Source: Asaia bogorensis_B | GTDB lineage: Bacteria > Pseudomonadota > Alphaproteobacteria > Acetobacterales > Acetobacteraceae | Assembly (NCBI RefSeq): GCF_900465315.1 | Contig: NZ_UBIX01000013.1 | DNA length: 64,000 nt | Reading direction: 5' to 3' (one strand) | In this document: positions 9,043 through 17,469 of the stretch, piece after piece | Position numbering within the stretch: position 1 is the first letter of the stretch | Layout: every line of letters starts with the position of its first letter | Translations under genes and position numbers: made by a program | Notes under the pieces: generated by a model | The model's database searches: none | What the model was told of the DNA's origin: nothing | The model's input: the letters and a program-made list of their open reading frames with translations, nothing else

Positions 9043-10479
9043 TCAAACGCCCGGCGCACCTTCAAGGACGCTTCGCAAAAGGGCGGCAAGTCTGGCCGGG
9101 TCGTCTTCTCGCAGCGAGGCGAAGCCCATGATGAGCCCCTCCATCTTTGTCTGCTGGCAAAGGGCTGACAGACGCCCCATGCGATACCCCGCTGCACTGA
9201 GCGCTGTCAGGCAGGCTGTCTCAAAACCCGCATGTTCAAGGATCGCGCCGATTTGCACCCCGCCATGCGGCGGCGTGACATGCAGCCCTTCCACGGTTGA
9301 AAGGGCATGATAAAGGGCCATGCCCCGCTGCTGGTAAAGACGCGCGATACGGCGCAGATGCGCCCGGTATTGCCCTGTTTCCATAAGGGCCGCGAGGGCA
9401 AGCTGGGCGTGCAGATTGGCGGCGAGGCCCATTGTGCGGTGTGCCGCCCGCAAGGGTGCAACCAGTGGCTCGGGTACGGCCATCCAACCCAGCCTCAATC
9501 CGGGCAGCAAGGCTTTCGAGGCGGAGCCAAGGTAGAGCCATTCACACCCCGTGCCATGCGCGGCAAGCGCGGCAATTTCGCGACCATGCCACAGGAACTC
9601 GCTGTCATAATCGTCCTCGAGTATCAGCGCATTCTGGGCTCTGGCGCGCTCAAGAAGGGCGAGACGTCTGTCCAGCCCCATGCGACCGCCCAGAGGAAAC
9701 TGGTTCGATGGCGTGATATAGACGAGGCGCGCTTCGTGGGGCAGCTGGCTGACCTGCATCCCGTGATCATCCACCGGAACGGGGACGATGCGTGCGCCTG
9801 ATGCCATGAAGCTCGCACGGGCGCCCAGATAGCCGGGATCCTCTATGGCAACCACATCACCGGGGTCGGTCATGACCTGCGCAATGAGCGTGAGCGACGC
9901 CTGCGTGCCTGGCGTGATGATGATCTGCCCGGGGCTGACACGCAGCCCGCGATCGCTCGCGAGACGGGTGCTGATCGCCTGACGCAGGGCATGAGCCCCG
10001 TGATACCCGCCATAGGCGGCTTCATCGCCGTAATTTTGGCGCGCAACACGACGCAACGTCTGGGCCCACAGATCGGCGGGAAACTGTGCCTCATCCGGGA
10101 CACCGGGGGATAAGCGGCCTGTATCGCGTTGATAGCTTGCTGCTCGCGGGTCCTGGGCAAGAATCCTGCCTCTGTCCGACAGGGCGGTCGTGCCCCCCGT
10201 AACCGTCCGGGGTGAGGGCAGGTTCGTGCAATGCACGACCGGGCGTCGTCCGGCCCGCATATCGAGAATACCTTCCGCCCGAAGCAGGTCATAGGCCGTG
10301 GCGACCGAACTGCGCGACAGGCCAAGCATGGCGGCGGCCTGTCGTGTCGAGGGCAAGGCTTCGCCATGCGCCAACTTGCCCGATTTTATGGCGCGACCCA
10401 GAGCAGCGAAGAGCTGGACCGGTAAGGGGGCAGATGTGTGTGGATCGACGCTGAACAGGGCGGGCAGGTAAACTGGCAT
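9043..10479 (-). CDS. MocR/PdxR-type transcriptional regulator
   Basis: 478 residues: an N-terminal GntR-type winged helix (PLPVQLFAALGRAIKSG and LPSTRQAAAMLGLSRSSVA) joined to a class I aminotransferase-like domain. The PLP lysine is in GSASKALLPGLRLGW (Lys322), and DDYDSEF precedes it. Members bind PLP and an amine and control nearby genes, often vitamin B6 metabolism or transporters. It is divergent from a PNPOx-like flavoprotein gene, and the 107-bp gap between them is the likely regulatory region. The exact regulon cannot be read from sequence. Confidence 0.87.
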   Translation of the reverse strand: MPVYLPALFSVDPHTSAPLPVQLFAALGRAIKSGKLAHGEALPSTRQAAAMLGLSRSSVATAYDLLRAEGILDMRAGRRPVVHCTNLPSPRTVTGGTTALSDRGRILAQDPRAASYQRDTGRLSPGVPDEAQFPADLWAQTLRRVARQNYGDEAAYGGYHGAHALRQAISTRLASDRGLRVSPGQIIITPGTQASLTLIAQVMTDPGDVVAIEDPGYLGARASFMASGARIVPVPVDDHGMQVSQLPHEARLVYITPSNQFPLGGRMGLDRRLALLERARAQNALILEDDYDSEFLWHGREIAALAAHGTGCEWLYLGSASKALLPGLRLGWMAVPEPLVAPLRAAHRTMGLAANLHAQLALAALMETGQYRAHLRRIARLYQQRGMALYHALSTVEGLHVTPPHGGVQIGAILEHAGFETACLTALSAAGYRMGRLSALCQQTKMEGLIMGFASLREDDPARLAALLRSVLEGAPGV

Positions 10480-10586
10480 GGCGAAAAACCATAAAACCGG
10501 CTCTCGGATCAGTCCAGTTCCTGCGCTAACGCCTTTACGAACGGTGCCGGATCAGGGGCCGCATGCCGAGCAAGGAGAAAAGAGCC

Positions 10587-11225
10587 ATGATTCCCGATTA
10601 TGCCAAGGCAAGACAGGCACGGCGCGCGCATTATGATGAAGCCACCATCCACGCCATTCTCGATACGGGATTGGTCGGGCATGTCGGGTTTGTGGTTGAT
10701 GAGCGTCCAATGGTCATACCGATGGCCTATGCCCGTATCGGCAGCACGCTCTATCTGCATGGCGCTTCCAAGACACGGATCATGGCCCTGGATGGCCAGA
10801 AGCTCTGCCTGACCGTGACCCAGCTGACGGGGATCGTCGTGGCCCGCTCTTCATTTCACCACTCGGTCAATTACCGCAGTGCGGTTGTGCATGGCACTGC
10901 GAGGAAGGTTCTCGCGGAGGAGCATCAGCTGGCGCTCGATGCCATAACCGATCATCTTCTTCCGGGTCGCTCGGATGAGGTGCGGGCCATGACGGCGCAG
11001 GAACGCAAGGCAACAGGAGTCATTGCCCTCGACATCGAGGCAGCCAGCGCAAAGATCAGAACAGGCGGCCCGGTCGAGGATGATGCCGATCTGCCCTCCA
11101 CGCAGTGGGGCGGCGTGGTGCCGGTTGTGACCGCTCTCGGAACAGGTGTGCAGGATGGCCATACCCCGGAAGGTACGCTGCCTCCCGCGTCGCTGCGCAA
11201 GGCACAGGCAAAATTTCTGGCCTGA
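10587..11225 (+). CDS. FMN-binding split-barrel (PNPOx-like/NimA-like) protein
   Basis: 212 residues. The segment HVGFVVDERPMVIPMAYARI followed by LYLHGASKTRIM is typical of the pyridoxamine 5'-phosphate oxidase-like flavoprotein fold. The start at 10587 is chosen because AAGGAG at 10572-10577 is well spaced before it; an ATG at 10563 would place that site inside the gene. This group is commonly found beside MocR regulators, as here. The substrate is unknown; it is probably not the canonical pdxH product. Confidence 0.8.
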   Translation: MIPDYAKARQARRAHYDEATIHAILDTGLVGHVGFVVDERPMVIPMAYARIGSTLYLHGASKTRIMALDGQKLCLTVTQLTGIVVARSSFHHSVNYRSAVVHGTARKVLAEEHQLALDAITDHLLPGRSDEVRAMTAQERKATGVIALDIEAASAKIRTGGPVEDDADLPSTQWGGVVPVVTALGTGVQDGHTPEGTLPPASLRKAQAKFLA

Positions 11226-11339
11226 TCAAGCAGTGAACCCTGTCGTGGACGCGTCTTTGGAAAACAAGGTTCTTGGGGTTCTTTGATTCTGATGCGTCCC
11301 GATGGCCGAGGAAGCCTGAGTGTCTGACGATTTCAAGTG

Positions 11340-11738
11340 TTGGGCAGGCAGTATGGAGGCTGGTTGGTGCCGCGTAACCCGTGCTGAGCGCAATCACGAG
11401 TTGCGCTGGCCGAGGGAGAGACCGGCCGTAGGCTTCGCAGCATCACGCATCAAACCTCTGTCGCGCAATCCGAGCCGGGTACGAGGCTTGGAGTTTTACT
11501 GCTCCACAGCGATCCGTGGTGGGACACGCAGCCTCGCGGGTGAGCCTTTTCTCTCAGCCACCATTGGCTGGCTTGCCCCAAGCTGCCTGACCACATGGCA
11601 AGGCAGCGGCAGGCGTGATCGGTGCGCGCAGCGACGCATCACCGGGAAGGAATGGAAAATCCCGGTGAAGGGCTCTCGCAAGCCTGACCACCCATATCCA
11701 GTGCAGCAAGGAAAAGGCGAAAGCCGGGCTGTCTAATG
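11340..11738. ncRNA. Highly structured element, possible non-coding RNA (family unassigned)
   Basis: The interval between two convergent genes contains a chain of perfect inverted repeats: 11387-11393/11401-11407 (7 bp), 11408-11412/11423-11427 (5 bp), 11482-11488/11530-11536 (7 bp) enclosing 11489-11493/11502-11506 (5 bp), 11555-11560/11565-11570 (6 bp), 11582-11588/11601-11607 (7 bp) and 11641-11647/11660-11666 (7 bp). An open frame across it encodes an Arg/Ser/Gly-rich sequence unlike any protein I know. It ends at an ATGA (11735-11738), which would fit the HEARO/IscB omega-RNA class, but this is only a suggestion. RNase P RNA and tmRNA signatures were looked for and not found. Strand is undetermined. 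Confidence 0.5.
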
Positions 11739-11744
11739 ACGTTG

Positions 11745-12548
11745 TCAGTCATCTACCCGTGCACCGCCCGCCTCGGTGTTACGACGCCAGTATCCGGCTG
11801 CCCTGATCCGGTTGCGTGGGATGGCTTCCTCATTCACCAGATGGTCGCGCAGGGCACGCACTGTATCGATCTCGGCCGCGATCCAGACATTGAGCGTCTC
11901 TGTGGCAGGCAGAACGACCAGGCGCAGAAGATCGGCGAGGCTTTGGCCAGCGGCCCTGTCACAGCGGAAGAGATCGACCCAGGCGCGGCTCGTCAGCGGG
12001 TAGGTCTTGTCGCTTTCCTGCGTATCGAGCACCACAACGGCGCTGTGTTCGGGTGACAACTCTTCCAGCGTACGGGCGATGGCGGGCAGGCCCGTGTCAT
12101 CGGCGATCAGCAGATGCGAGGTGAGGCGCTCATGCGGGATATTCGAGGCCTTGGGGCCGCCCATCCCAAGACACTGCCCCGGTTTGGCCTGGGCCGCCCA
12201 TTGTGTGGCCGGGCCTGAGTCGTGCAGAACGAAATCGATGGTGAGTTCGCCGTTTTCCTCGTCAAAGCGCCGCGGGGTATAGTCGCGGGCAATGATACGC
12301 GGATCACGCGGTGCCGCGCGGTCGGCATTCATGTCGGGCAGGACAGGATGGGTCTCGCCGGGCTGGGGAAAGAACAGCTTCACATGGTCATCGGTCCCGG
12401 CGGTGACGAAATCATGCAGGTCGGGACCCGTAAAGACGACGCGCTGCATGGTGTCGGATAGCGGGATGATTCGTGCCACCTCGATCTGCCTCAGGCGAAG
12501 CGGATGGCGGATCTTGGTGGGGGGCAGAGGGGGCAGATTGCTGGTCAT
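11745..12548 (-). CDS. Siderophore-interacting protein, NfeF/YqjH-like ferric reductase
   Basis: 267 residues of the SIP/ViuB family: an FAD-binding barrel with the flavin motif ARDYTPRRFD, an NAD(P)H-binding domain with HLLIADDTGLPAI, and a C-terminal GYWRRNTEAG typical of the family. Members reduce ferric siderophore complexes in the cytoplasm to release iron. It overlaps the upstream PadR-type gene by 4 bp (ATGA), so the two are co-translated. In E. coli the equivalent pair is NfeF (YqjH) and its repressor NfeR (YqjI), which suggests iron- or nickel-responsive control here by analogy. Confidence 0.85.
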   Translation of the reverse strand: MTSNLPPLPPTKIRHPLRLRQIEVARIIPLSDTMQRVVFTGPDLHDFVTAGTDDHVKLFFPQPGETHPVLPDMNADRAAPRDPRIIARDYTPRRFDEENGELTIDFVLHDSGPATQWAAQAKPGQCLGMGGPKASNIPHERLTSHLLIADDTGLPAIARTLEELSPEHSAVVVLDTQESDKTYPLTSRAWVDLFRCDRAAGQSLADLLRLVVLPATETLNVWIAAEIDTVRALRDHLVNEEAIPRNRIRAAGYWRRNTEAGGARVDD

Positions 12549-13180
12549 GATGATTCCTTGCCCATGATTTCAGCGGCAGCGCGCATCAGGATGGCAGCGA
12601 TCCGTCTGGCTTCGACAGGGCTGCACCCACGATGCTTGTAGAGCGCTGCCTTGAGGTGATGACGCGCCTTGTGCAGACCGTCCGCGGCCTCGGGATCGAC
12701 ATCGTGCAGCCCGGCAAATGCTTCGCGAACTTCGCTCATGCGGCTGCCGATGCGTGTCAGGATTTCAAGAATACGATCGGCTTCTGCGCGGTTTTCCGTC
12801 AGGTAAGCCTGCCCCTGATCTGTCAGGGTGTAGAGTTTGCGGGTTCCTTCCTGTGTGACCTCAGCCTGGCCGATCTCTTCCAGATAGGTCATGGCAGGGT
12901 ACACCATGCCGGGGCTCGGCTTGTAGAAACCGTTTGTCCGCTCCTCGAGGCGGCGGATGATTTCGTAACCGTGCGCCGGACTTTCGGCCAGCAGGGCAAG
13001 AATGACCAGTTGCAGTTCTTCGGCGCTCAGCTTGCGACCGCCGGGAATGTCACCGCCCCGGCGGCGGCCGAAGCGGCCCCCGAACCCCCCGCCCATGCCA
13101 CCGCCGAAGCGATGGTCCGAGCCGTGACCGAAACCGTCATGGCGACTGAGGGCATGACGTAGATGATGGCGAAAAAACAT
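12545..13180 (-). CDS. PadR-family regulator, NfeR/YqjI-like
   Basis: 211 residues. The first 50 residues are rich in His and Gly (FFRHHLRHALSRHDGFGHG), as in YqjI, where the extension takes part in metal sensing. The PadR winged helix follows: LQLVILALLAESPAHGYEI, then a segment centred on YKPSPGMVYPAMTYLEE. The C-terminus is helical. A GGAGG ribosome site precedes the ATG at 13180, and an 11-bp-armed inverted repeat lies directly upstream, overlapping the translation start region, so autorepression of the two-gene unit is likely. Confidence 0.85.
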   Translation of the reverse strand: MFFRHHLRHALSRHDGFGHGSDHRFGGGMGGGFGGRFGRRRGGDIPGGRKLSAEELQLVILALLAESPAHGYEIIRRLEERTNGFYKPSPGMVYPAMTYLEEIGQAEVTQEGTRKLYTLTDQGQAYLTENRAEADRILEILTRIGSRMSEVREAFAGLHDVDPEAADGLHKARHHLKAALYKHRGCSPVEARRIAAILMRAAAEIMGKESS

Positions 13181-13190
13181 GTGTATCCTC

Positions 13191-13228
13191 CGTTATATCT
13201 TTAGACTGTTCTATCTTAAGATATAACG
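13191..13228. promoter_or_regulatory. Inverted-repeat operator upstream of nfeR-like gene
   Basis: CGTTATATCTT at 13191-13201 is mirrored exactly by AAGATATAACG at 13218-13228, with 16 bp between. The right side also forms a 12-bp perfect palindrome TATCTTAAGATA at 13212-13223. The site is AT-rich in GC-rich surroundings and sits just before the ribosome site of the PadR gene, the usual place for a PadR autoregulatory operator. Binding is inferred, not shown. Confidence 0.7.
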
Positions 13229-13346
13229 CAAGAACTTTCGTAAGACTGATTCGCCTTGTGCTTGGAGGGAGAAAGAACGAGGCGTGTCGTTATGCTTGCG
13301 ATCGGATTGCTGGATGCAACGGGGGGAGAGCGAGTGTTCTTCCCGG

Positions 13347-13416
13347 TTCCGGTCCTGATCCCGGTCAATGAGACCGGGGAGGCGCCGTAGGAGCGCCGGT
13401 GGCGTCAGGACCGGAA
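13347..13416 (-). terminator. Three-way-junction hairpin after the aldehyde dehydrogenase gene
   Basis: An outer stem of 12 perfect pairs (13347-13358 with 13405-13416) encloses two further hairpins: 13360-13366/13372-13378 (7 bp) and 13381-13385/13393-13397 (5 bp). It lies between the stop of the aldehyde dehydrogenase gene and the promoter of the PadR gene, so it may end dehydrogenase transcription, although no T-run follows. A small structured RNA is the alternative. Confidence 0.45.
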
Positions 13417-13432
13417 AGAGAATCTGACTGGT

Positions 13433-14815
13433 TCAGCAGGCCCAGACCGTTTTGATGTTCATGAACTCATGCAGGCCGAGTTCGGTCAGTTCGCGCCCAT
13501 AGCCACTCGCCTTCACGCCACCGATCGGCAAAGCGGGGTCCGAGGCCGTGATGCGGTTGATGAATACGCCACCCGATTCGATGCGCTGTGATAGAGCGAG
13601 ACCAAGGCGCTCATCCTGTGTCCACAGGCTTGCGCCAAGGCCATAGGCACTGTCATTGGCCAGCGCAATCGCGTGATCGACATCCTGCGCCGTGATCAGG
13701 CAGGCGACAGGCCCGAAAAGCTCTTCCCTGAACGCGGTCATGCCGGGGGTGACGTCCAGTAGCACGGTCGGCTCGTACCACGCACCGGGACGGTTCACAG
13801 CCTCGCCGCCGATCACAAGCCGCGCACCCTCCGCGATGCTCTGCTGCACCTGCTTGTGCAGGCCATCGCGCAGGTCGGTGCGTGCCATCGGGCCAATGAA
13901 GGCGCCATCACTCATAGGGTCTTCGAGGCGAAGCGCTCTTACCTTGTCGAGAAAACGTTCCGTGAAGGCCTCGGCGATCGGTGCTTCGAGGATGATCCGT
14001 TTCGCTGCAATGCAGACCTGCCCGCAATTTGCGAAGCGCGCCGTCACGGCAGCATCGACGGCCTTGTCCAGATCGGCATCAGCCAGCACGATGAACGGGT
14101 CAGATCCCCCCAGTTCCAGAACGGTCTTCTTGCCATTTTCACCGGCCATCCCAGCGAGGAGACGCCCAACCCTTACACTGCCCGTAACCGTCACGCCTGA
14201 AATCCGCTCATCGGCGATGACCCGTGCGGTCTGCTCACGAGCGAGATTGGCGGAGATGAACACATCGCCAAGATCGCAATCCTGCGCAATCTCATTCAGC
14301 AATGCGCCGCAGCCCAGCGTGTTTTCGGCAGGCTTGACGATAAAACCATTGCCTCCGGCCAGAATGGGCACGGCAGCGCGAATGATCTGCCAGTACGGGA
14401 AGTTCCACGGCATGACCGCCAGCACAATGCCGGTTGGCGCATAGCTCAGATGGGCCTTGCCCATCGGTACGGGCATGGGTTTGTCCCTCAGCAAGGCCGG
14501 TGCGTGTTCACCATACCAGTCGATGACTGAGGCGCATTTTTCGACTTCGGCACGCGCTGAGGTAATGGTCTTGCCCATTTCACTCACGGCAAGGCGGGCC
14601 AGCTCCTCCTTGCGCGCACGAAGCCCTGCCGCAAGACGGTGGAGCAGATCAAGCCGGGCACCCAGGGTTTTGGCGCGCCATGACAGAAACCCCTCCTGGG
14701 CGCGGGCCAGCATGTCATCGACCGCCTGCTTCGACAGAAACGGATAGCGCCCCAGCATTTCTCCGGTGGCCGGGTTGACCGTGAATACGCAATCGCCTGA
14801 CGCAGGATGGGTCAT
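13433..14815 (-). CDS. NAD(P)-dependent aldehyde dehydrogenase, succinate-semialdehyde type
   Basis: 460 residues of the aldehyde dehydrogenase superfamily. Visible motifs: MPWNFPYWQIIR (cofactor site), VTVTGSVRVG (Rossmann turn), VLELGGSDPF (catalytic Glu) and FANCGQVCIAAKR (catalytic Cys). Closest overall to succinate-semialdehyde dehydrogenases (GabD/YneI type); the true substrate is open. The start at 14815 is preferred because AGAGG lies 8 bp before it; an ATG at 14842 would add nine residues and overlap the upstream gene. It follows an exported hypothetical gene by 5 bp, so the two are probably co-transcribed. Confidence 0.88.
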   Translation of the reverse strand: MTHPASGDCVFTVNPATGEMLGRYPFLSKQAVDDMLARAQEGFLSWRAKTLGARLDLLHRLAAGLRARKEELARLAVSEMGKTITSARAEVEKCASVIDWYGEHAPALLRDKPMPVPMGKAHLSYAPTGIVLAVMPWNFPYWQIIRAAVPILAGGNGFIVKPAENTLGCGALLNEIAQDCDLGDVFISANLAREQTARVIADERISGVTVTGSVRVGRLLAGMAGENGKKTVLELGGSDPFIVLADADLDKAVDAAVTARFANCGQVCIAAKRIILEAPIAEAFTERFLDKVRALRLEDPMSDGAFIGPMARTDLRDGLHKQVQQSIAEGARLVIGGEAVNRPGAWYEPTVLLDVTPGMTAFREELFGPVACLITAQDVDHAIALANDSAYGLGASLWTQDERLGLALSQRIESGGVFINRITASDPALPIGGVKASGYGRELTELGLHEFMNIKTVWAC

Positions 14816-14820
14816 GATCT

Positions 14821-15303
14821 TTACCTCTGGTTGTTGTGCCACATTGCCGTGCCTGCCGCATCGGACTGGGCCACGACATCGGTCTGACCGTTGCCGGGTG
14901 AGCCGGCGTAGTTGTGATAGACCCCGTTGGTATAGGGCGGCCGCACGGGTGCATTGAATTTCACTGGCCAGCCCAGAAACGAGAAATGGGACGGGGCGTC
15001 ATTGGGGATCTGAGTGCTCTGATGAGCCTCCGAATTCGGCAGTCCCAGTGCCGGATGGGCACGGACCTTATACGAATAGTCCCGCAGCGAGTTGTCGAAA
15101 TCCTCGGTCACGACATAGCCGTGCGGCGGCGGCGGGGCGCCGCCATCGGGCAGGGCGACTTTTTCAACCGGGGTGAGGGGGTGTTCCATCGCCTTGAGCT
15201 GTGAGGCCGGATCGGCCAGCGCCATGCCGTTACCGAATGGCGCCATGAAAAGTAACGCGGTGAAAATGCGGGTAAGTGGGGTGGTGAAACGTGATCCGGG
15301 CAT
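14821..15303 (-). CDS. Exported hypothetical protein
   Basis: 160 residues. Residues 1-30 form a signal peptide with probable cleavage after GMALA. The mature chain is Pro/Gly/Asn-rich with segments such as EDFDNSLRDYSYKVRAHP and PPYTNGVYHNYAGSPGNGQ, and contains no cysteine. I do not recognise a family. CAGGAG stands 8 bp before the ATG. It lies just upstream of the aldehyde dehydrogenase gene on the same strand. Confidence 0.7.
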   Translation of the reverse strand: MPGSRFTTPLTRIFTALLFMAPFGNGMALADPASQLKAMEHPLTPVEKVALPDGGAPPPPHGYVVTEDFDNSLRDYSYKVRAHPALGLPNSEAHQSTQIPNDAPSHFSFLGWPVKFNAPVRPPYTNGVYHNYAGSPGNGQTDVVAQSDAAGTAMWHNNQR

Positions 15304-15527
15304 GTCCGTGCTCCTGCCTGCCTCTGTAGGGTGCTAACAGGGGCGCGTCTGTTTCGTTTTTCTATGAACCTGTAAGATGTAAAAAAACAGGCTTTGTCAC
15401 AATTATTGGTGACTGCCGCATCTGTCGGGCGTTGCCCGTCATGAAACGAATTCGGCGCAGGCTGTGTAGGCGACCCGCGAAAGCAGGAGCCCGAGGCCCG
15501 AACGCCAGTGCAGGGAGAACATGACCC

Positions 15528-16364
15528 ATGGCTACAGTAAACGGATCGACGATCCCCGGAATCGGTGAGATCGCCCCGATGAATCTCGATAGCGAGTCGC
15601 TCGCCCAGCTTCAGGCGGCTCTGGCCAAGGTTGAGCATGGGCGCGGCGTGCTCGTGCGCCTAGCGGATCTGATGGGTGGCGCTGTGGGGCAGGCGACCCG
15701 TATCGGCATGCAGGGGCTGGGCATGGCCCCGGCGATCCAGACAAAGCTTCAGGGTCTGGCTGAAGCCTCGATTGCCCGTGCTTTCGATATTGCAGTGCTC
15801 GGCATGACGCAGGAATCGGTGACCAAGGCCCCGAAATGGCGTGACCCGGCGGCTCAGGCGGCCGTTGCGGTTTCAGGGGCACTGGGTGGTTTCGGTGGCG
15901 TGGTCGGGCTTATGCCCGATATCGGTTTCACCACACTTACCATCATGCGCGAGATTGCCCGCATCGCCCGTGAGGAGGGCGAGGATTTGAGCGATGACGA
16001 GACCCGCCGCGCCTGCCTCGAAGTATTTGCCCTGAAGGGTTTTCTCGCGGGCCAGAACGCCGATGAGAGCGAACTGGGCTTTTTCTCTGCCCGTGCCCTG
16101 ATGCGAGGCAAGCCGATTGTTCTGCTTATTGCGGAGGTCGCGTCACATTACGGCATCGGGCTTTCGCGCAAGTTTGCCCTGCAGATGGTCCCGGTTGCCG
16201 GCGCGCTTTGCGGCGCGTCGCTCAACGCGGCTTTCCTCTCGCATTACAGGGCGCTCGCCAGGGCGCATTTCACCATCCGGCGCCTTGAGCGTCAGCATGG
16301 CCCGATTGTGCGCGATACCGCCCAGCATATGCGCCAGACAGGCGCTGACGCCGCATCGGCCTGA
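15528..16364 (+). CDS. EcsC family protein
   Basis: 278 residues of the EcsC family: Ala/Gly-rich helices with the central segment AVSGALGGFGGVVGLMPDIGF, then IMREIARIAREEGEDL and LEVFALKGF. The family is widespread, probably membrane-associated, and its biochemical role is unknown; the name comes from a B. subtilis ABC transporter operon. It stands alone, with its own ATG at 15528 and a hairpin after the stop. Confidence 0.8.
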   Translation: MATVNGSTIPGIGEIAPMNLDSESLAQLQAALAKVEHGRGVLVRLADLMGGAVGQATRIGMQGLGMAPAIQTKLQGLAEASIARAFDIAVLGMTQESVTKAPKWRDPAAQAAVAVSGALGGFGGVVGLMPDIGFTTLTIMREIARIAREEGEDLSDDETRRACLEVFALKGFLAGQNADESELGFFSARALMRGKPIVLLIAEVASHYGIGLSRKFALQMVPVAGALCGASLNAAFLSHYRALARAHFTIRRLERQHGPIVRDTAQHMRQTGADAASA

Positions 16365-16373
16365 CGGGTGTGA

Positions 16374-16414
16374 GGTGAGGGAGCGCGACGCCGAGTCATG
16401 GCGCATCCCTCACC
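16374..16414. terminator. Hairpin between convergent genes
   Basis: GGTGAGGGA at 16374-16382 pairs perfectly with TCCCTCACC at 16406-16414, across a 23-nt loop. It lies between the ecsC-like gene and the convergent small membrane protein gene. There is no T-run, so it is a weak terminator candidate. Confidence 0.4.
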
Positions 16415-16460
16415 CCCCGGTCGGACTGACGAGAGCGGAACTCTCGTGCCTTGCGTGAGG

Positions 16461-16625
16461 TCAGCGCTTACGCGGGGAGGTAAAGGTCTCCAGCAACCCG
16501 ACCGGAACGATCTGCAATGAGAAGATAGCTGTCATGACGAAGCAAAGGCCGCGATAATGTGGGGCCACGAGCGCGAGCACGGCGCTGAGCGCGATACCGA
16601 TGAGATAGACAAAAGTCAGTGGCAT
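16461..16625 (-). CDS. Small membrane protein (54 residues)
   Basis: A short gene encoding 54 residues with two hydrophobic stretches (MPLTFVYLIGIALSAVLALV and FVMTAIFSLQIVPVGLLETF) and a basic C-terminus. The ATG at 16625 is preceded by GGGAGG six bases upstream; a longer frame to 16688 lacks such a site. No family is recognised. It is convergent with the EcsC gene and divergent from aat. Confidence 0.55.
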   Translation of the reverse strand: MPLTFVYLIGIALSAVLALVAPHYRGLCFVMTAIFSLQIVPVGLLETFTSPRKR

Positions 16626-16786
16626 GATGAACCTCCCGGCATGGTGCAATGACAGATGGCCTATCATGGTCCTGCGTGGTCTGGCCATGACAAATCCGGG
16701 CCCGCGAGAGAGTTGCCGGGAGCTGGTGACATGAGGCCTGCCAGCTATGCCTTATGCTACAATGAGACTGTGAAACGGGACAGAGG

Positions 16787-17449
16787 ATGACGGATCCGAT
16801 CACACCGGAGCTTCTGATCGAGGCGTACCGCAACGGCATTTTTCCTATGTCGGACGGGCGCGACGCCAGCGAGATCAGTTGGCATCGCCCGCATGAGCGT
16901 GGCGTTCTGCCGCTGAACTCCCGGTTCCACCTTTCGCGCCGTCTGGCGCGCACAACGTTGCAGGGCGGATTCGAGGTGACGACCGATCGCTGCTTCGATG
17001 ATGTCATTCGCCTTTGTGCTGAAACCCCCGGCCGTGACGAGACGTGGATCAGCGGGCGTATCCAGGCCAGATACACCCTGCTGCACGAGCTTGGTTATGC
17101 CCATTCCATCGAGACATGGCACGACGATGCGTTGGTTGGCGGGCTCTACGGGGTTCAGATCGGCGGGGCTTTCTTTGGCGAGAGCATGTTTTCGCTCTGC
17201 ACGGATGCGTCCAAGATCGCGCTGGTGCATCTCGTCGCTGCACTGCGCCTCGCGGGTTTCGCCCTGCTTGATGCCCAGTTTCCCACACGGCATCTGGAAA
17301 CATTCGGCTGCCTGACCGTTCCAGACCACGCCTATCGCTTGCTACTGGACCATGCCCTCGGGATTGAGGCATCGTGGCACGAGGATGTTTCATTGGGCAG
17401 ACTTCGCCATGAAGTCATCCGTCTGCGCGATGGTATAGAGGCTCGTTGA
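16787..17449 (+). CDS. aat: Leucyl/phenylalanyl-tRNA-protein transferase
   Basis: 220 residues. Signature segments are LIEAYRNGIFPMSD near the start, RRLARTTLQGGFEVTTDRCF, GGLYGVQIGGAFFGESMFS and LLDAQFPTRHLETFG. Aat adds Leu or Phe from tRNA to proteins with N-terminal Arg or Lys, creating N-degrons for ClpS/ClpAP. Length matches the family. Preceded by ACAGAGG. The next gene begins about 20 bp after the stop. Confidence 0.95.
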   Translation: MTDPITPELLIEAYRNGIFPMSDGRDASEISWHRPHERGVLPLNSRFHLSRRLARTTLQGGFEVTTDRCFDDVIRLCAETPGRDETWISGRIQARYTLLHELGYAHSIETWHDDALVGGLYGVQIGGAFFGESMFSLCTDASKIALVHLVAALRLAGFALLDAQFPTRHLETFGCLTVPDHAYRLLLDHALGIEASWHEDVSLGRLRHEVIRLRDGIEAR

Positions 17450-17469
17450 GGCATGAAGGAGGGAACACC

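Noticed and set aside
11320..11736. Open frame of 138 codons on the plus strand
   Set aside because: The translation is Arg/Ser/Gly-rich and the DNA is dominated by perfect hairpins in non-codon register; it fits a structured RNA better than a protein.
11340..11738. RNase P RNA or tmRNA
   Set aside because: The universal GAGGAAAGTCCGG block of RNase P RNA and the tmRNA tag and TTCGA segments are not found on either strand.
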